64,000 nucleotides of DNA from an uncultured Parasphingopyxis sp. (GTDB taxonomy: Bacteria; Pseudomonadota; Alphaproteobacteria; Sphingomonadales; Sphingomonadaceae), in assembly GCA_947259005.1 (NCBI GenBank), contig CAMYKP010000008.1, positions 40,803 through 104,802 on the forward strand. Direction: 5' to 3'. The notes beneath the pieces are model-generated. The model did no database searches. It had not been told where the DNA came from and saw nothing but the letters and a program-made list of their open reading frames with translations. Positions within the stretch are counted from its first letter, which is position 1. Each line of letters begins with the position of its first letter. Position numbers and translations under genes: made by a program. Positions 18,918 through 27,610 of this stretch are shown here, one piece after another.

Positions 18918-20417
18918 TCAGTTGGCGCTTTCAGCATTTTTCATGCTGACCGACGTCAGAAGGACGAGACCGATGGCAAACAGGATGGCGATCGACGCCA
19001 TGCCGATCCGCTGGTCGTTAAACGCGCTTGTGAACATCTCTACGAGCAGCGGCCCCATCCAGACGGTGATCGTGCCCGCGATGGCGTAAAGCCCGAAGAA
19101 TTCGCCACTACGACCAGGCGGGGCAAGCTGGACCAACATTGCGCGGCTCGACGATATGCTGGCCGTTGCGGTGACGGCGACGACGCTCACCAAACCAAGA
19201 TAAACGAGATCGGACAACGTCTGAAACACCAATCCATCCCAAATTTGATAATTGGCGATAAGGCCGAAAAGCAGTGTTTCCTGCGTGACCGAGAGCTGGA
19301 TCGCGAACGCGAGAACCATGCCGAAAATCTCGATGATCAGTGCCGCCTTCACGCCGACCTTGGTGTCGAGCCAGCCGCCGAACAACCCCCCGCCAAAAGC
19401 CCAGGCCGAGGCAAAAATTGCGTAGCTGATCATCTCGAGGAAACCCCATTCGAGGAACAGCGCGACATAGACTGCCGCCAGCGCCAGCAGCGCCGCCATC
19501 GCATCCGCATAGAACATGCGCGCGATCAGGAACTTGAACAGTTCGCGATACTTTGCCGCCTCGCGGACCGTGCGAACGACAGCCTTCGCGCCATCGATCG
19601 CGGCCACTGTCCAGTTTGCGCCCTTCACCCCGGGATCCTTGGCATTCAGGAAAAAGGGTATGGCAAAAAGCGCAAGCCAAACGGCACATAATGGCCCGAC
19701 GATACGTATATGCTCAAACCGCTCCAGGTCGAACCCGAACTGGGGTTCGGAAAATGGCCACCCGATCGCGGCGGGCAACACGAACAATCCTACCAATCCA
19801 ATAAACATGATCGTTGCGGCGAGATTTCCCAATCCCAGCCCCAGTCCCGAGATCATCGGCAAGGATCGCGGTTCGCCCGCCGCTGTGAGCATCGAATTAT
19901 GCATCACCTCCGAATAGGTGAAACAGACATAGGCGATCACCAGCACCGCCATCACGACACCGGTCGGCAGGCCCTCTTCGCCGGGAATGGCATACCAGAG
20001 CAGCCAGGACATTGCCGCGATCACGCCGAGCAGAAAAGCAAGCAGGGGTTTGCGCCGTCCCCCGCGATCGAGCGCCGCGCCAAGGAACGGAGCCGTGAGG
20101 GCAGCGATAAGCCCTGCCCATTTGGTGACCGATGCTATGGCAGCCTGACCCTGGGCATTGGCCGTCCGCGTGGCCGTTTCCGGATCGAGCCCTTCAAGCG
20201 TGCCGCTCGCCAGTATATCTGCGCCCATGATATCGCGCGCGAAATAGGGCGCGAAAATATAGATGACGATGAGAATGTAATAGGGGTTGCGCGCCCATTC
20301 GAAGATTGCCCAGGCGAATCCAGTCTTTCCCAATGCGCCGCCGACACCAAGACCGGGAACGGCAGCTATAGGCCCTGAGGGCGGTGCGGTGGAAGCTATA
20401 ACAAGTCCCTTCGGCAT
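18918..20417 (-). CDS. MFS transporter, UMF1/Atg22-like
   Basis: This 499-residue inner-membrane protein has about 12 hydrophobic segments. The N-terminal TGFAWAIFEWARNPYYILI and the following IFAPYFARDI are typical of the UMF1 (Atg22-like) branch of the major facilitator superfamily. The GAALDRGGRRKPLL loop between helices 2 and 3 corresponds to the MFS A motif. The C-terminal half has GGWLDTKVGVK and the loop SSRAMLVQLAPPGRSGEFFGLYA, also characteristic. The substrate is unknown. It lies 28 bases downstream of the HD-domain gene and upstream of the molybdopterin oxidoreductase in one direction, so it is probably in the same operon. Confidence 0.88.
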   Translation of the reverse strand: MPKGLVIASTAPPSGPIAAVPGLGVGGALGKTGFAWAIFEWARNPYYILIVIYIFAPYFARDIMGADILASGTLEGLDPETATRTANAQGQAAIASVTKWAGLIAALTAPFLGAALDRGGRRKPLLAFLLGVIAAMSWLLWYAIPGEEGLPTGVVMAVLVIAYVCFTYSEVMHNSMLTAAGEPRSLPMISGLGLGLGNLAATIMFIGLVGLFVLPAAIGWPFSEPQFGFDLERFEHIRIVGPLCAVWLALFAIPFFLNAKDPGVKGANWTVAAIDGAKAVVRTVREAAKYRELFKFLIARMFYADAMAALLALAAVYVALFLEWGFLEMISYAIFASAWAFGGGLFGGWLDTKVGVKAALIIEIFGMVLAFAIQLSVTQETLLFGLIANYQIWDGLVFQTLSDLVYLGLVSVVAVTATASISSSRAMLVQLAPPGRSGEFFGLYAIAGTITVWMGPLLVEMFTSAFNDQRIGMASIAILFAIGLVLLTSVSMKNAESAN

Positions 20418-20445
20418 ATGGCGGAGGAAGTCGGTCCCGCTTGGG

Positions 20446-21027
20446 CTACATCATTTTGGGTGCGCCAAAGACCCGCATGATCTCCGGCTCAAAGCTCTCC
20501 AGGCTGTCGACCTCGAAGTCCGGATCGAAGGCGGGTGCGTCCCATTCATCGACCAGCTTGCAGGCGAGATCGTACCAGCTCTTATCCTTGTGATCCTCGC
20601 GCAGCGTCGTCGAGCGGCCCATATAATTGTAGTAATAGGCGCCCTGGAAATCCTGATGATATTTGATGACATGATACAGGTCGTCATTGACATAGGGTTT
20701 CAGGATTTCCGCCGCGATCGCCCCGTGATTGGGCACCGACATGGTCTTGCCGATATCATGGCACAGCGCCGCAACCACTTCCTCATCGCTCGCACCGGCG
20801 CGGCGGGCCAGCGTTGCCGTCATCAGCGAATGCTGGAGCTGATCGCAGCTGAAACCGAGCGTCAGTTCGCCAAGATCGCGCAGATGCTGCATGATCCGCA
20901 TCGGCGCAGACGTCTTGTAATGCTCCTGATGCTCTTTGCCGATAATTGCCCAGTCTTCGGGCTTGCCGTCCTGCATGCGCGTAAAGCCTTTATTCGGGGC
21001 TTCTGCTTCGGGTGCCTGGGTAGCCAT
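20446..21027 (-). CDS. HD-domain protein, PhnZ/TmpB-like
   Basis: This is a 193-residue protein with a mononuclear or dinuclear metal-binding HD fold. Candidate ligands are the His in [11 protein letters not shown], the His-Asp pair in LCHDIGKTM, the His in [16 protein letters not shown], and the His in [17 protein letters not shown]. The NHG...LKPYV and HQDFQG-YYY patterns are shared with the PhnZ/TmpB group of HD-domain oxygenases, which cleave C-P bonds of hydroxyphosphonates, rather than with ordinary HD phosphohydrolases. The true substrate cannot be deduced and no phosphonate genes are adjacent. The ATG at 21027 is 8 bases from an AGGAG site and preferred over an upstream ATG with cramped spacing. 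Divergent from lgt. Confidence 0.78.
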   Translation of the reverse strand: MATQAPEAEAPNKGFTRMQDGKPEDWAIIGKEHQEHYKTSAPMRIMQHLRDLGELTLGFSCDQLQHSLMTATLARRAGASDEEVVAALCHDIGKTMSVPNHGAIAAEILKPYVNDDLYHVIKYHQDFQGAYYYNYMGRSTTLREDHKDKSWYDLACKLVDEWDAPAFDPDFEVDSLESFEPEIMRVFGAPKMM

Positions 21028-21136
21028 TTCCATCTCTCCTGCGCCTTTGCTTATCGCGACGCTTTCCGTTTTCGATTGCCACCAGTATGAAGGCAAAAAA
21101 GCAAAGGGGAAAGCCTTGGACTTTCTGGCAACGACA

Positions 21137-22018
21137 ATGGCGGCAGTTTCGACTGCCGGTGGCGAATATCTGCGGTTCGAGGATCTCGGTCTTTCTGCGA
21201 TCGCTCTCGATCTCGGCTTCTTCGAACTACGCTGGTACAGCCTCGCCTATATCGCCGGGATCGTTATCGGCTGGTGGTATCTGCTCAAGCTCATTGCCCA
21301 GCCCGGTGCGCCCATGGCCCGGCGCCATGCGGACGATCTGGTGTTTTACGCCACGCTCGGCATCCTGATCGGCGGCCGGCTCGGCTATGTGTTGTTTTAC
21401 CGACCAGCCGAATATTTCGCGGATCCCGGCAGCATCATCCGGGTCTGGGACGGTGGCATGTCTTTCCATGGCGGGGTGATCGGCGTCAGTACGGCGATCC
21501 TGTACATGGCCTGGAAGAACAAGCTGAGCTGGCTCCGCATCCACGACTATGTTGCCTGCACGATCCCGTTCGGCCTGTTCTTCGGTCGGATTGCAAATTT
21601 CGTGAATGGCGAGCTATGGGGTCGGGAAACTACTGTTTTCTGGGCTATTCGCTTCCTCGAAGGCCCGATTAACAGTAGGTATCTTGGTCCGCCCCGCCAC
21701 CCAAGCCAACTCTACGAGGCCGGGCTAGAAGGCATCCTGCTTTTTGCATTGCTCTGGCTCATGTTCTGGAAGACCAAGGCCCGCCACCAGCCCGGCAAGC
21801 TCGTCGGCATTTTCCTGGTCGGCTATGGCCTGTCGCGCTTTGCAGTCGAATTTTTCCGCCAGCCCGATGCAGGGCTGGAGCATCTCGCATGGGGCCTGTC
21901 GATGGGACAAACGCTGACCGTGCCGATGCTGATCGGCGGTGCCTGGCTGATCGCAACCGCAAAGGGACGGGCCGACGGGGTCAAGCCCGTGCCCGCAGAG
22001 CCGGATGCCGCTGCCTGA
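21137..22018 (+). CDS. lgt: Prolipoprotein diacylglyceryl transferase
   Basis: This is a 293-residue inner-membrane enzyme with about seven hydrophobic segments. It transfers diacylglycerol from phosphatidylglycerol to the lipobox cysteine of prolipoproteins. Signature features are [27 protein letters not shown], the HGG motif in [11 protein letters not shown], the Lgt signature around [16 protein letters not shown], and [13 protein letters not shown]. The start at the ATG at 21137 fits the family N-terminus. The downstream methyltransferase gene begins 14 bases before the lgt stop. Several lipoproteins in the window (for example at 30468 and 57469) would be its substrates. Confidence 0.96.
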   Translation: MAAVSTAGGEYLRFEDLGLSAIALDLGFFELRWYSLAYIAGIVIGWWYLLKLIAQPGAPMARRHADDLVFYATLGILIGGRLGYVLFYRPAEYFADPGSIIRVWDGGMSFHGGVIGVSTAILYMAWKNKLSWLRIHDYVACTIPFGLFFGRIANFVNGELWGRETTVFWAIRFLEGPINSRYLGPPRHPSQLYEAGLEGILLFALLWLMFWKTKARHQPGKLVGIFLVGYGLSRFAVEFFRQPDAGLEHLAWGLSMGQTLTVPMLIGGAWLIATAKGRADGVKPVPAEPDAAA

Positions 22019-23075
22019 CGAAAAACCGGATGGTGAAAAGCCGCTCGGCGAGAGACTGGCAGGGGTAATCGCGGCCGCCGGGCCGATCTCCCTCGCCCAG
22101 TTCATGGCCGAGGCGAATGCCCATTATTACGCGACGCGCGATCCGTTAGGCTTGGAGGGCGATTTCATTACCGCGCCCGAGATCAGCCAGATGTTCGGCG
22201 AACTTGCCGGGCTGTGGCTTGCCGATCTCTGGTCGCGTGCGGGTTCCCCCACCGATGCCCATTATGTCGAGCTTGGCCCGGGCCGCGGCACTTTGGCGGA
22301 AGACGCATTGCGAGCCATGCGCGCGGCGCGTTTCGAACCGCCCATCCATCTGGTGGAAACCAGCCCTGTGCTGCGTCACAATCAGGCGACCCGGCTACCC
22401 ACCGCCCGCTGGCATGACGATTTGGATGACCTGCCGGAAACGGGGCCGCTGCTGGTGATCGCCAACGAATTTTTCGACGCGTTGCCGATCCGGCAGATCC
22501 AGCGCGGGGCCAGTGGCTGGCATGAGGTGATGGTCGATCATCGGGATGGCAGTTTTACGCCGATAACCTCCGGACCTCCCCTCGACGATCATATCCCCGA
22601 AGCGCTTCGCGATGCACCGCTTGGCAGTGTCATCGAAACATCGCCTGCCTCGGAAAGCATCGCGCGCGCGCTCGCGGACCGTATCGCCAAACAGGGCGGC
22701 GCTGCGCTGATCGTGGACTATGGCTATGAAGGCGTGATGACGGGCGACACGCTGCAAGCCGTTTCCCGGCACGAACATGCAGATATTTTTGCCGAACCGG
22801 GCGAGCGCGACCTCACCGCCCATGTCAATTTCACGACATTGGAGCGCATCGGGTGGGCCGCCGGGCTGACAGTCCATGGCCCGGTAAGCCAGGGCCGTTG
22901 GCTCGAATCGATCGGCATCGGCGCGCGCACGGCCGCGCTCATCAAAGCCGCACCGCACCGACAGGAAGAACTGATCTCCGCCCGCGACAGGCTGACCAAA
23001 TCAGAAGAGATGGGCGCCCTGTTCAAGGCGATGGCGTTGGTGGCGCCCGATTGGCCGGCACCCGCCGCATTCTGA
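22005..23075 (+). CDS. Class I SAM-dependent methyltransferase, MidA/NDUFAF7 family
   Basis: This 356-residue protein matches the family of NDUFAF7/MidA, an arginine methyltransferase that assists respiratory complex I assembly in mitochondria. Characteristic features are [32 protein letters not shown], the SAM-binding [17 protein letters not shown] near residue 90, [14 protein letters not shown] near residue 155, and [10 protein letters not shown]. It overlaps lgt by 14 bases and is followed after 70 bases by pgeF, an arrangement common in Sphingomonadales. The bacterial target protein is not known with certainty. Confidence 0.92.
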   Translation: MPLPDEKPDGEKPLGERLAGVIAAAGPISLAQFMAEANAHYYATRDPLGLEGDFITAPEISQMFGELAGLWLADLWSRAGSPTDAHYVELGPGRGTLAEDALRAMRAARFEPPIHLVETSPVLRHNQATRLPTARWHDDLDDLPETGPLLVIANEFFDALPIRQIQRGASGWHEVMVDHRDGSFTPITSGPPLDDHIPEALRDAPLGSVIETSPASESIARALADRIAKQGGAALIVDYGYEGVMTGDTLQAVSRHEHADIFAEPGERDLTAHVNFTTLERIGWAAGLTVHGPVSQGRWLESIGIGARTAALIKAAPHRQEELISARDRLTKSEEMGALFKAMALVAPDWPAPAAF

Positions 23076-23145
23076 ACGCCGCGCGTTGCAACGGCCCGAA
23101 ACACCGCTAAGAAGACCGGCCCGATAATGAGCGGGCAGGAGATAT

Positions 23146-23910
23146 ATGGCCGCGAGAATTGAACCGATACAGGCCGACGCACTGAAAGGCGTCGCGCACG
23201 GCTTTCTGGGCCGGGCCGGCGGGGTATCGACGGGCATATTCGAAAGCCTCAATGTCGGGCTGGGTTCGGACGATATAAAATCCAGTGTCGATATCAATCG
23301 GCGGCGTGCGGTAGAGGCGGTTTCGAAGGATGCCGCACTCGTCACGCTGCATCAGGTTCACTCGGCTGACGCGGTTCGCGTAACCCACGCCTTTCCCGAA
23401 GACGACCGCCCGCAAGCCGATGCGATGGTGACGGACCGCCCGGGCCTTGCGCTGGGCATTCTCACCGCTGATTGCGCACCGATATTGCTGGCCGACAAGG
23501 CGGCCGGCGTCATCGGCGCAGCGCATGCCGGATGGAAAGGCGCGATGACCGGGGTCGCCAAATCGGTGGTCGATGCGATGGAGGAACTGGGCGCCGAGCG
23601 CAGCCGGATCGTCGCCGCCATCGGCCCCTGTATCGGGCGCGGATCCTATGAGGTCGACAGCGATTTCCGGAAGCGCTTCGAGGCCATAGAACCAGAAAAT
23701 GCGCAATATTTCCGCGATGGTGCGCCCGGCCACCACTATTTCGATCTTGAGGCCTATGTCGCCGCATGGCTGGCCTTTGCCGGTGTCGGCACCGTCGAGG
23801 CGCTGGGCATCGACACCTATGCCAATGAAGACCGCTTCTTCAGCTATCGCCGTGCGACCCATCGGGAAGAGCCCGACTATGGCCGCCATATTTCGATAAT
23901 TGCGCTTTAG
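23146..23910 (+). CDS. pgeF: Peptidoglycan editing factor PgeF (YfiH, laccase-domain protein)
   Basis: This 254-residue protein of the YfiH/DUF152 family has a zinc-binding fold. Members remove wrongly incorporated L-Ser from the muropeptide stem in E. coli, and others show purine nucleoside phosphorylase activity. Motifs seen are HGFLGRAGGVSTG near the N-terminus, TLHQVHSADAV with a zinc-ligand His, ILTADCAPILLADK with the Cys ligand, and GAAHAGWKGAMTG with the third ligand. AIGPCIGRGSYEVD follows, and the C-terminal region ends in YRRATHREEPDYGRHISII. Length is typical. It follows the MidA-type gene in the same direction. Confidence 0.95.
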   Translation: MAARIEPIQADALKGVAHGFLGRAGGVSTGIFESLNVGLGSDDIKSSVDINRRRAVEAVSKDAALVTLHQVHSADAVRVTHAFPEDDRPQADAMVTDRPGLALGILTADCAPILLADKAAGVIGAAHAGWKGAMTGVAKSVVDAMEELGAERSRIVAAIGPCIGRGSYEVDSDFRKRFEAIEPENAQYFRDGAPGHHYFDLEAYVAAWLAFAGVGTVEALGIDTYANEDRFFSYRRATHREEPDYGRHISIIAL

Positions 23911-23991
23911 CGCCGGGTTTAACACCGGGGCGCATTGCCGCCTTCGCGAGACCGGTAAATGATGTTAGGCGAGCCACGGGGGAGCGGAACC

Positions 23992-25398
23992 ATGACAAGC
24001 AGACAATATGGGTTTTTAGGCGGTCTGGCCCTGTTTCTCATCCTGCTGTTCCTCCCTGCGCCTGAAGGCATGCCGATCGAAGCCTGGCGCGTCGCCGCGC
24101 TCGTCGCGCTGATGGCGAGCTGGTGGATGACCGAGGCGCTGCCGCTCACCGCTACGGCCCTGCTCCCCTTTGTCGCGCTGCCCTTCATGGGTGTGATGAC
24201 CACCAACGAGGTGGCGGCCACCTATTATTCACCGATCCTGTTCCTCATTCTTGGCGGCGCGTTTCTGGCGCTCGCCATCGAGCGGACGGGGCTGCACCGC
24301 CGCCTTGCGCTCGCGATCATCGGCCGGGCCGGGAAAACCGCCTGGGGCCTGCTCTTCGCTTTCATGGCGGCGACGGCGATCCTGTCGATGATCGTCTCGA
24401 ACACATCGACGACGCTGATCATGGTGCCGATTGCCATTGCCGTGCTGGCCGCAGGCGGCATCGCAGAAGGCGAGACAAAGGGATTCGCTGGCGCGCTTCT
24501 CATGGGCATCGCCTTTGCCGCCTCGATCGGCGGCATCGGGACGCTTGTCGGATCGCCGACCAACGCCATAGCCGCCGGACTGATCAACCGTACCACCGGC
24601 ACCGATATCGATTTCCTGACCTGGGCCATGTTCGGCCTGCCGGTCGTGGCCTTCGGCATTCCGCTCTGCCTGTTCATTCTGATCCGGACGCAGCGGGTTA
24701 CCCGCATGGCTTTCGATATTGCCGCCGCCAAAACCGCGATTGGCGATCCCGGCGCATGGTCCGGGGCCGAGAAACGCCTTGTGCCGGTTATCATGCTTGT
24801 CGTTGCCGGATGGGTCGTGCTTCCCTTCATCAAGGGTTTTCTGCCGGATGGGGCCATCCATGACGGCACGATAGCTATCCTGGGCGGGCTTTTGCTGTTC
24901 GTGCTCCCCGATGGCAGCGGACGACCGATGCTCAACTGGGCCGAAGCCAATCGCGCGCCATGGGGCGTGATCATGCTGTTCGGCGGCGGACTGGCTCTTG
25001 CATCCGGCATCATTGCATCCGGCCTTGGCACCTGGCTGGGCGAGGCGCTTGAGCCGTTGCAGACCGTTCCGGTGATCCTGATCGCGCTTGCCGTGACGGG
25101 GCTCGTGGTCCTGATCACCGAATTTGCCTCCAATGTGGCGACCGCGAGTGGTGTAATGCCGGTTGTCGCTGCGCTTATCGTTGCTACGGGCGTGGACCCG
25201 ATGCTGCTGGCCATGCCCGCGGCAATGGCCGCCAGCTGGGGTTTCATGCTGCCTTCCGGTACCGGACCCAACGCTATCGCATGGGCATCGAACCACATCG
25301 CCCTTCCCCAGATGTTGAAATCCGGATTTCTGTTAGATATTTGCGGCATTCCGATGATCGTCCTGCTAACATGGGGCGTCTCGACCCTGGCCGGTTGA
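23992..25398 (+). CDS. SLC13 family (DASS) permease
   Basis: This 468-residue inner-membrane permease has 11 or more hydrophobic segments. The family moves dicarboxylates, tricarboxylates or sulfate with Na+. Signatures are ASWWMTEALPLTATALLPF, the first substrate/Na+ site around IVSNTSTTLIMVP and VGSPTNAIAAGLIN, and the second site at FASNVATASGVMPV and LPSGTGPNAIAWASN. The chosen ATG at 23992 has a GGGGGAG site; an upstream start at 23959 lacks one. The cytoplasmic sulfate-transporter TrkA_C insert is absent, so a carboxylate substrate is favoured. The next gene, a sulfur amino-acid enzyme, starts 91 bases downstream behind a structured leader. Confidence 0.92.
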   Translation: MTSRQYGFLGGLALFLILLFLPAPEGMPIEAWRVAALVALMASWWMTEALPLTATALLPFVALPFMGVMTTNEVAATYYSPILFLILGGAFLALAIERTGLHRRLALAIIGRAGKTAWGLLFAFMAATAILSMIVSNTSTTLIMVPIAIAVLAAGGIAEGETKGFAGALLMGIAFAASIGGIGTLVGSPTNAIAAGLINRTTGTDIDFLTWAMFGLPVVAFGIPLCLFILIRTQRVTRMAFDIAAAKTAIGDPGAWSGAEKRLVPVIMLVVAGWVVLPFIKGFLPDGAIHDGTIAILGGLLLFVLPDGSGRPMLNWAEANRAPWGVIMLFGGGLALASGIIASGLGTWLGEALEPLQTVPVILIALAVTGLVVLITEFASNVATASGVMPVVAALIVATGVDPMLLAMPAAMAASWGFMLPSGTGPNAIAWASNHIALPQMLKSGFLLDICGIPMIVLLTWGVSTLAG

Positions 25399-25407
25399 GG
25401 GAGATGC

Positions 25408-25482
25408 GCTCCTTGGAGGTAGGAGCCCTGGCCCTCTCCGCCTTTTAAGCTCCTGCCTTCCTAGGAGCGTAAACAGGAAGGC
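25408..25482 (+). promoter_or_regulatory. Structured leader that can hide the ribosome binding site of the PLP enzyme
   Basis: The leader contains four alternating complementary segments: GCTCCT (25408-25413), AGGAGC (25421-25426), GCTCCT (25449-25454) and AGGAGC (25463-25468). GCCTTCCT (25455-25462) can also pair perfectly with AGGAAGGC (25475-25482), which is the ribosome binding site 8 bases before the ATG at 25490. A competing 12-bp helix, 25415-25426 with 25449-25460, would tie up the anti-SD arm and free the site. No T-run follows, so translational rather than transcriptional control is inferred. It does not match any SAM riboswitch consensus that I know. Confidence 0.5.
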
Positions 25483-25489
25483 CACTCCC

Positions 25490-26824
25490 ATGACGGACAC
25501 GCCCGAAAATCACGACGAATCCCTGATCCCCGGCACGACTCCGCGCCGCAAGCCAAAACCCGAAATCGAAAAAATCGGCAATCGCAAGCTCAAGCCCGCG
25601 ACATTGATGATGGGCCATGGCTATGACCCGGTCCTTTCCGAAGGTTCGCTCAAGCCGCCGATTTTCCTGACTTCCACCTTCGCGTTCGAAAACGCGGCCG
25701 CCGGCAAACGCCATTTCGAAGGCATCACGGGCAAGCGCCCGGGCGGTGCGGAAGGCCTTGTCTATTCGCGCTTCAACGGACCGAACCAGGAAATCTGCGA
25801 GGACCGGCTTTCGGTCTGGGAAGAGGCGGAGGAAGCGCTCGTTTTCTCCAGCGGCATGTCTGCCATTGCGACCGTCTTGCTCGCCAATGTCAATCAGGGC
25901 GATGTCGTCGTCCATTCCGGGCCTCTCTATGCGGCAACGGAAACGCTGATCAACCGGGTGCTCGGTCGGTTCGGCGTGACCTTCCTCGACTTCCCTGCCG
26001 GTGCGAGCCGCGAGGAAGTCGATGCGCTGCTCGAAAAAGCCAAGACCATGGCAACGGGATCGGGCAAGGTTGCCATCATCTATCTCGAAAGCCCGGCCAA
26101 TCCGACCAACGCGCTGGTCGATATCGAAATGGTGAAAGAGGCCCGCGACGCGGCGTTCGGCGAAGACGGGCCGCCCATCGCCATGGACAACACGTTCCTC
26201 GGCCCGCTCTGGCAGCAGCCGCTTAAGCATGGCGCAGATATCTCGATCTACAGCCTGACCAAATATGTCGGCGGGCACAGCGATCTGGTGGCCGGCGGCG
26301 TCATGGGTTCCAAGGCGCATCTCGATCCGATCCGGGCAATGCGCAACACCATCGGGACGATCACCGATCCCAACACTGCATGGATGCTGCTCCGCAGCCT
26401 CGAAACCGTGGAACTCCGCATGACGCGCGCCGGCGAGAATGCCGAAAAGGTCTGTGCGTTTCTGCGCGATCATCCCAAGGTCGAAGGGCTCGGTTATCTC
26501 GGCTTTCTCGAAGAAGGCACGAGCCAGCGCGACATTTATGACCGGCACTGCTCAGGTGCGGGATCGACCTTCTCCGTCTTCATCAAGGGCGGCGAAGAGG
26601 AGAGCTTCCGCTTCCTCGATGCGTTGCGCATCGCCAAGCTCGCAGTGAGTCTTGGCGGCACCGAGACGCTGGCCAGCCATCCGGCCGCGATGACGCATCT
26701 TTCGGTTCCCGATGAACGCAAGGCCGCGCTGGGCATCACCGACAATCTGGTGCGCATTTCAATCGGTGTCGAAGATGCCGATGATCTGATCGCCGATTTC
26801 ACCCAGGCGCTAGCGCAGGTTTAA
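25490..26824 (+). CDS. Cystathionine gamma-synthase / methionine gamma-lyase family PLP enzyme
   Basis: This is a 444-residue fold-type I PLP enzyme of the Cys/Met metabolism family. Visible elements are YSRFNGPNQEICEDRLSVWE, the phosphate-binding FSSGMSAIATVLLA, ESPANPTNALVDIE, PIAMDNTFLGPLWQQPL with the PLP-binding Asp, and the PLP lysine in YSLTKYVGGHSDLVAGG. SLGGTETLASHPAAMTH and LVRISIGVEDADDLI close the fold. The N-terminal 35 residues are a charged extension. The family includes synthases and lyases that sequence alone does not separate reliably. The ribosome binding site lies inside a hairpin arm (25475-25482), suggesting translational regulation. Confidence 0.9.
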   Translation: MTDTPENHDESLIPGTTPRRKPKPEIEKIGNRKLKPATLMMGHGYDPVLSEGSLKPPIFLTSTFAFENAAAGKRHFEGITGKRPGGAEGLVYSRFNGPNQEICEDRLSVWEEAEEALVFSSGMSAIATVLLANVNQGDVVVHSGPLYAATETLINRVLGRFGVTFLDFPAGASREEVDALLEKAKTMATGSGKVAIIYLESPANPTNALVDIEMVKEARDAAFGEDGPPIAMDNTFLGPLWQQPLKHGADISIYSLTKYVGGHSDLVAGGVMGSKAHLDPIRAMRNTIGTITDPNTAWMLLRSLETVELRMTRAGENAEKVCAFLRDHPKVEGLGYLGFLEEGTSQRDIYDRHCSGAGSTFSVFIKGGEEESFRFLDALRIAKLAVSLGGTETLASHPAAMTHLSVPDERKAALGITDNLVRISIGVEDADDLIADFTQALAQV

Positions 26825-26832
26825 AGGGTATT

Positions 26833-26864
26833 GGGCAGGCTCGGCCGAAAGGCCGGGTCTGCCC
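26833..26864. terminator. Strong hairpin between convergent genes
   Basis: A 14-bp stem (26833-26846 with 26851-26864, two G-T pairs) is capped by a GAAA tetraloop, between the PLP-enzyme stop and the convergent HAD gene stop. It has no T-run on either side, so it may stabilise 3' ends or act as a weak bidirectional terminator. Confidence 0.6.
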
Positions 26865-26873
26865 AGCTACTCC

Positions 26874-27545
26874 CTACCCCCAGGCAATGATCCGCCAGCC
26901 GCGTTTCTCGGCAATCGCCCGCAATTTGCTGGTCGGATTGGTGGCGACGGGTTCGTCGGACCAGTCGAAGACCGGCAGGTCCGTAGGGCTGTCCGAATAG
27001 AAGCGGATGTGTAAATCCTCGCGGTTCAGGCCCTGTTCGTCGGCCCAGGCCTCCACCATTCGGAGCTTGGCGGCGCCATAGCAGTTCTCGCCATCGATTT
27101 TGGCGAGGATCGCACCATCCTCGTCACGCTGGGCCAGTGTTCCGATCACATCGTCGAAACCCAGCTGCTTGGCCAGCGGCGCCGCGTAAAAGGCATAGGA
27201 AGCGGTCGCCAGCACCAGCCGGCATCCCTCGGCCTTTTCCTTGGCGATACGCGCCTGCGCCTGCACATATACATTGCCCTCCAGAGTTTCGTTGGCGAAG
27301 CTCCGGGTGATTTCGTCCATTTTGCCACCGTCCACCGCCGGGCCGAGCAGCAGGGCCTGCATCAGTTCCTTGAGCCGCCCGCGATCGATTACGCGCACAA
27401 GATATCCGGCGAAGAGCGGCAGCAGGCCAGGCAGCAGGACCAGCCGCCAGCGTTCATGCCGCCATGCCGCGTGGAGCAGGAAGGACATATAGGTCGGTTT
27501 TTTGGTGATCGTCTTGTCGAGATCGTAAAGCGCAATTTTCGTCAT
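26874..27545 (-). CDS. HAD-IB family phosphatase
   Basis: This 223-residue HAD-superfamily hydrolase has the nucleophile motif LYDLDKTITKKP at the N-terminus, motif II in LVLATASYAFYAAP, and motif III/IV in FYSDSPTDLPVFDWSDEPVATNP. A helical cap with a hydrophobic stretch (LVLLPGLLPLFAGYLV) lies between. HAD-IB proteins include phosphoserine phosphatases and phospholipid-linked phosphatases; the hydrophobic cap segment favours a membrane-associated or lipid phosphate substrate, which is inference. The ATG at 27545 is preferred over an upstream in-frame start. It is divergent from the MlaE operon. Confidence 0.88.
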   Translation of the reverse strand: MTKIALYDLDKTITKKPTYMSFLLHAAWRHERWRLVLLPGLLPLFAGYLVRVIDRGRLKELMQALLLGPAVDGGKMDEITRSFANETLEGNVYVQAQARIAKEKAEGCRLVLATASYAFYAAPLAKQLGFDDVIGTLAQRDEDGAILAKIDGENCYGAAKLRMVEAWADEQGLNREDLHIRFYSDSPTDLPVFDWSDEPVATNPTSKLRAIAEKRGWRIIAWG

Positions 27546-27610
27546 CACGCAGCTACATAGCATGATGCGCCGTCTTGCCGAGCGTCGATTTTATCCGCAC
27601 AAGACCGGGG

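Noticed and set aside
25449..25482. True H-type pseudoknot formed by both helices at once
   Set aside because: The segments are in the right order, but no linker bases separate the arms across an 8-bp helix, so simultaneous formation is sterically unlikely. Mutually exclusive helices fit better.
25408..25489. SAM-II or SAH riboswitch
   Set aside because: The gene family made this tempting and a short AGGAGCG stretch recalls the SAH element, but the conserved loops and pseudoknot of either class are not present. Only alternative hairpins are supported.
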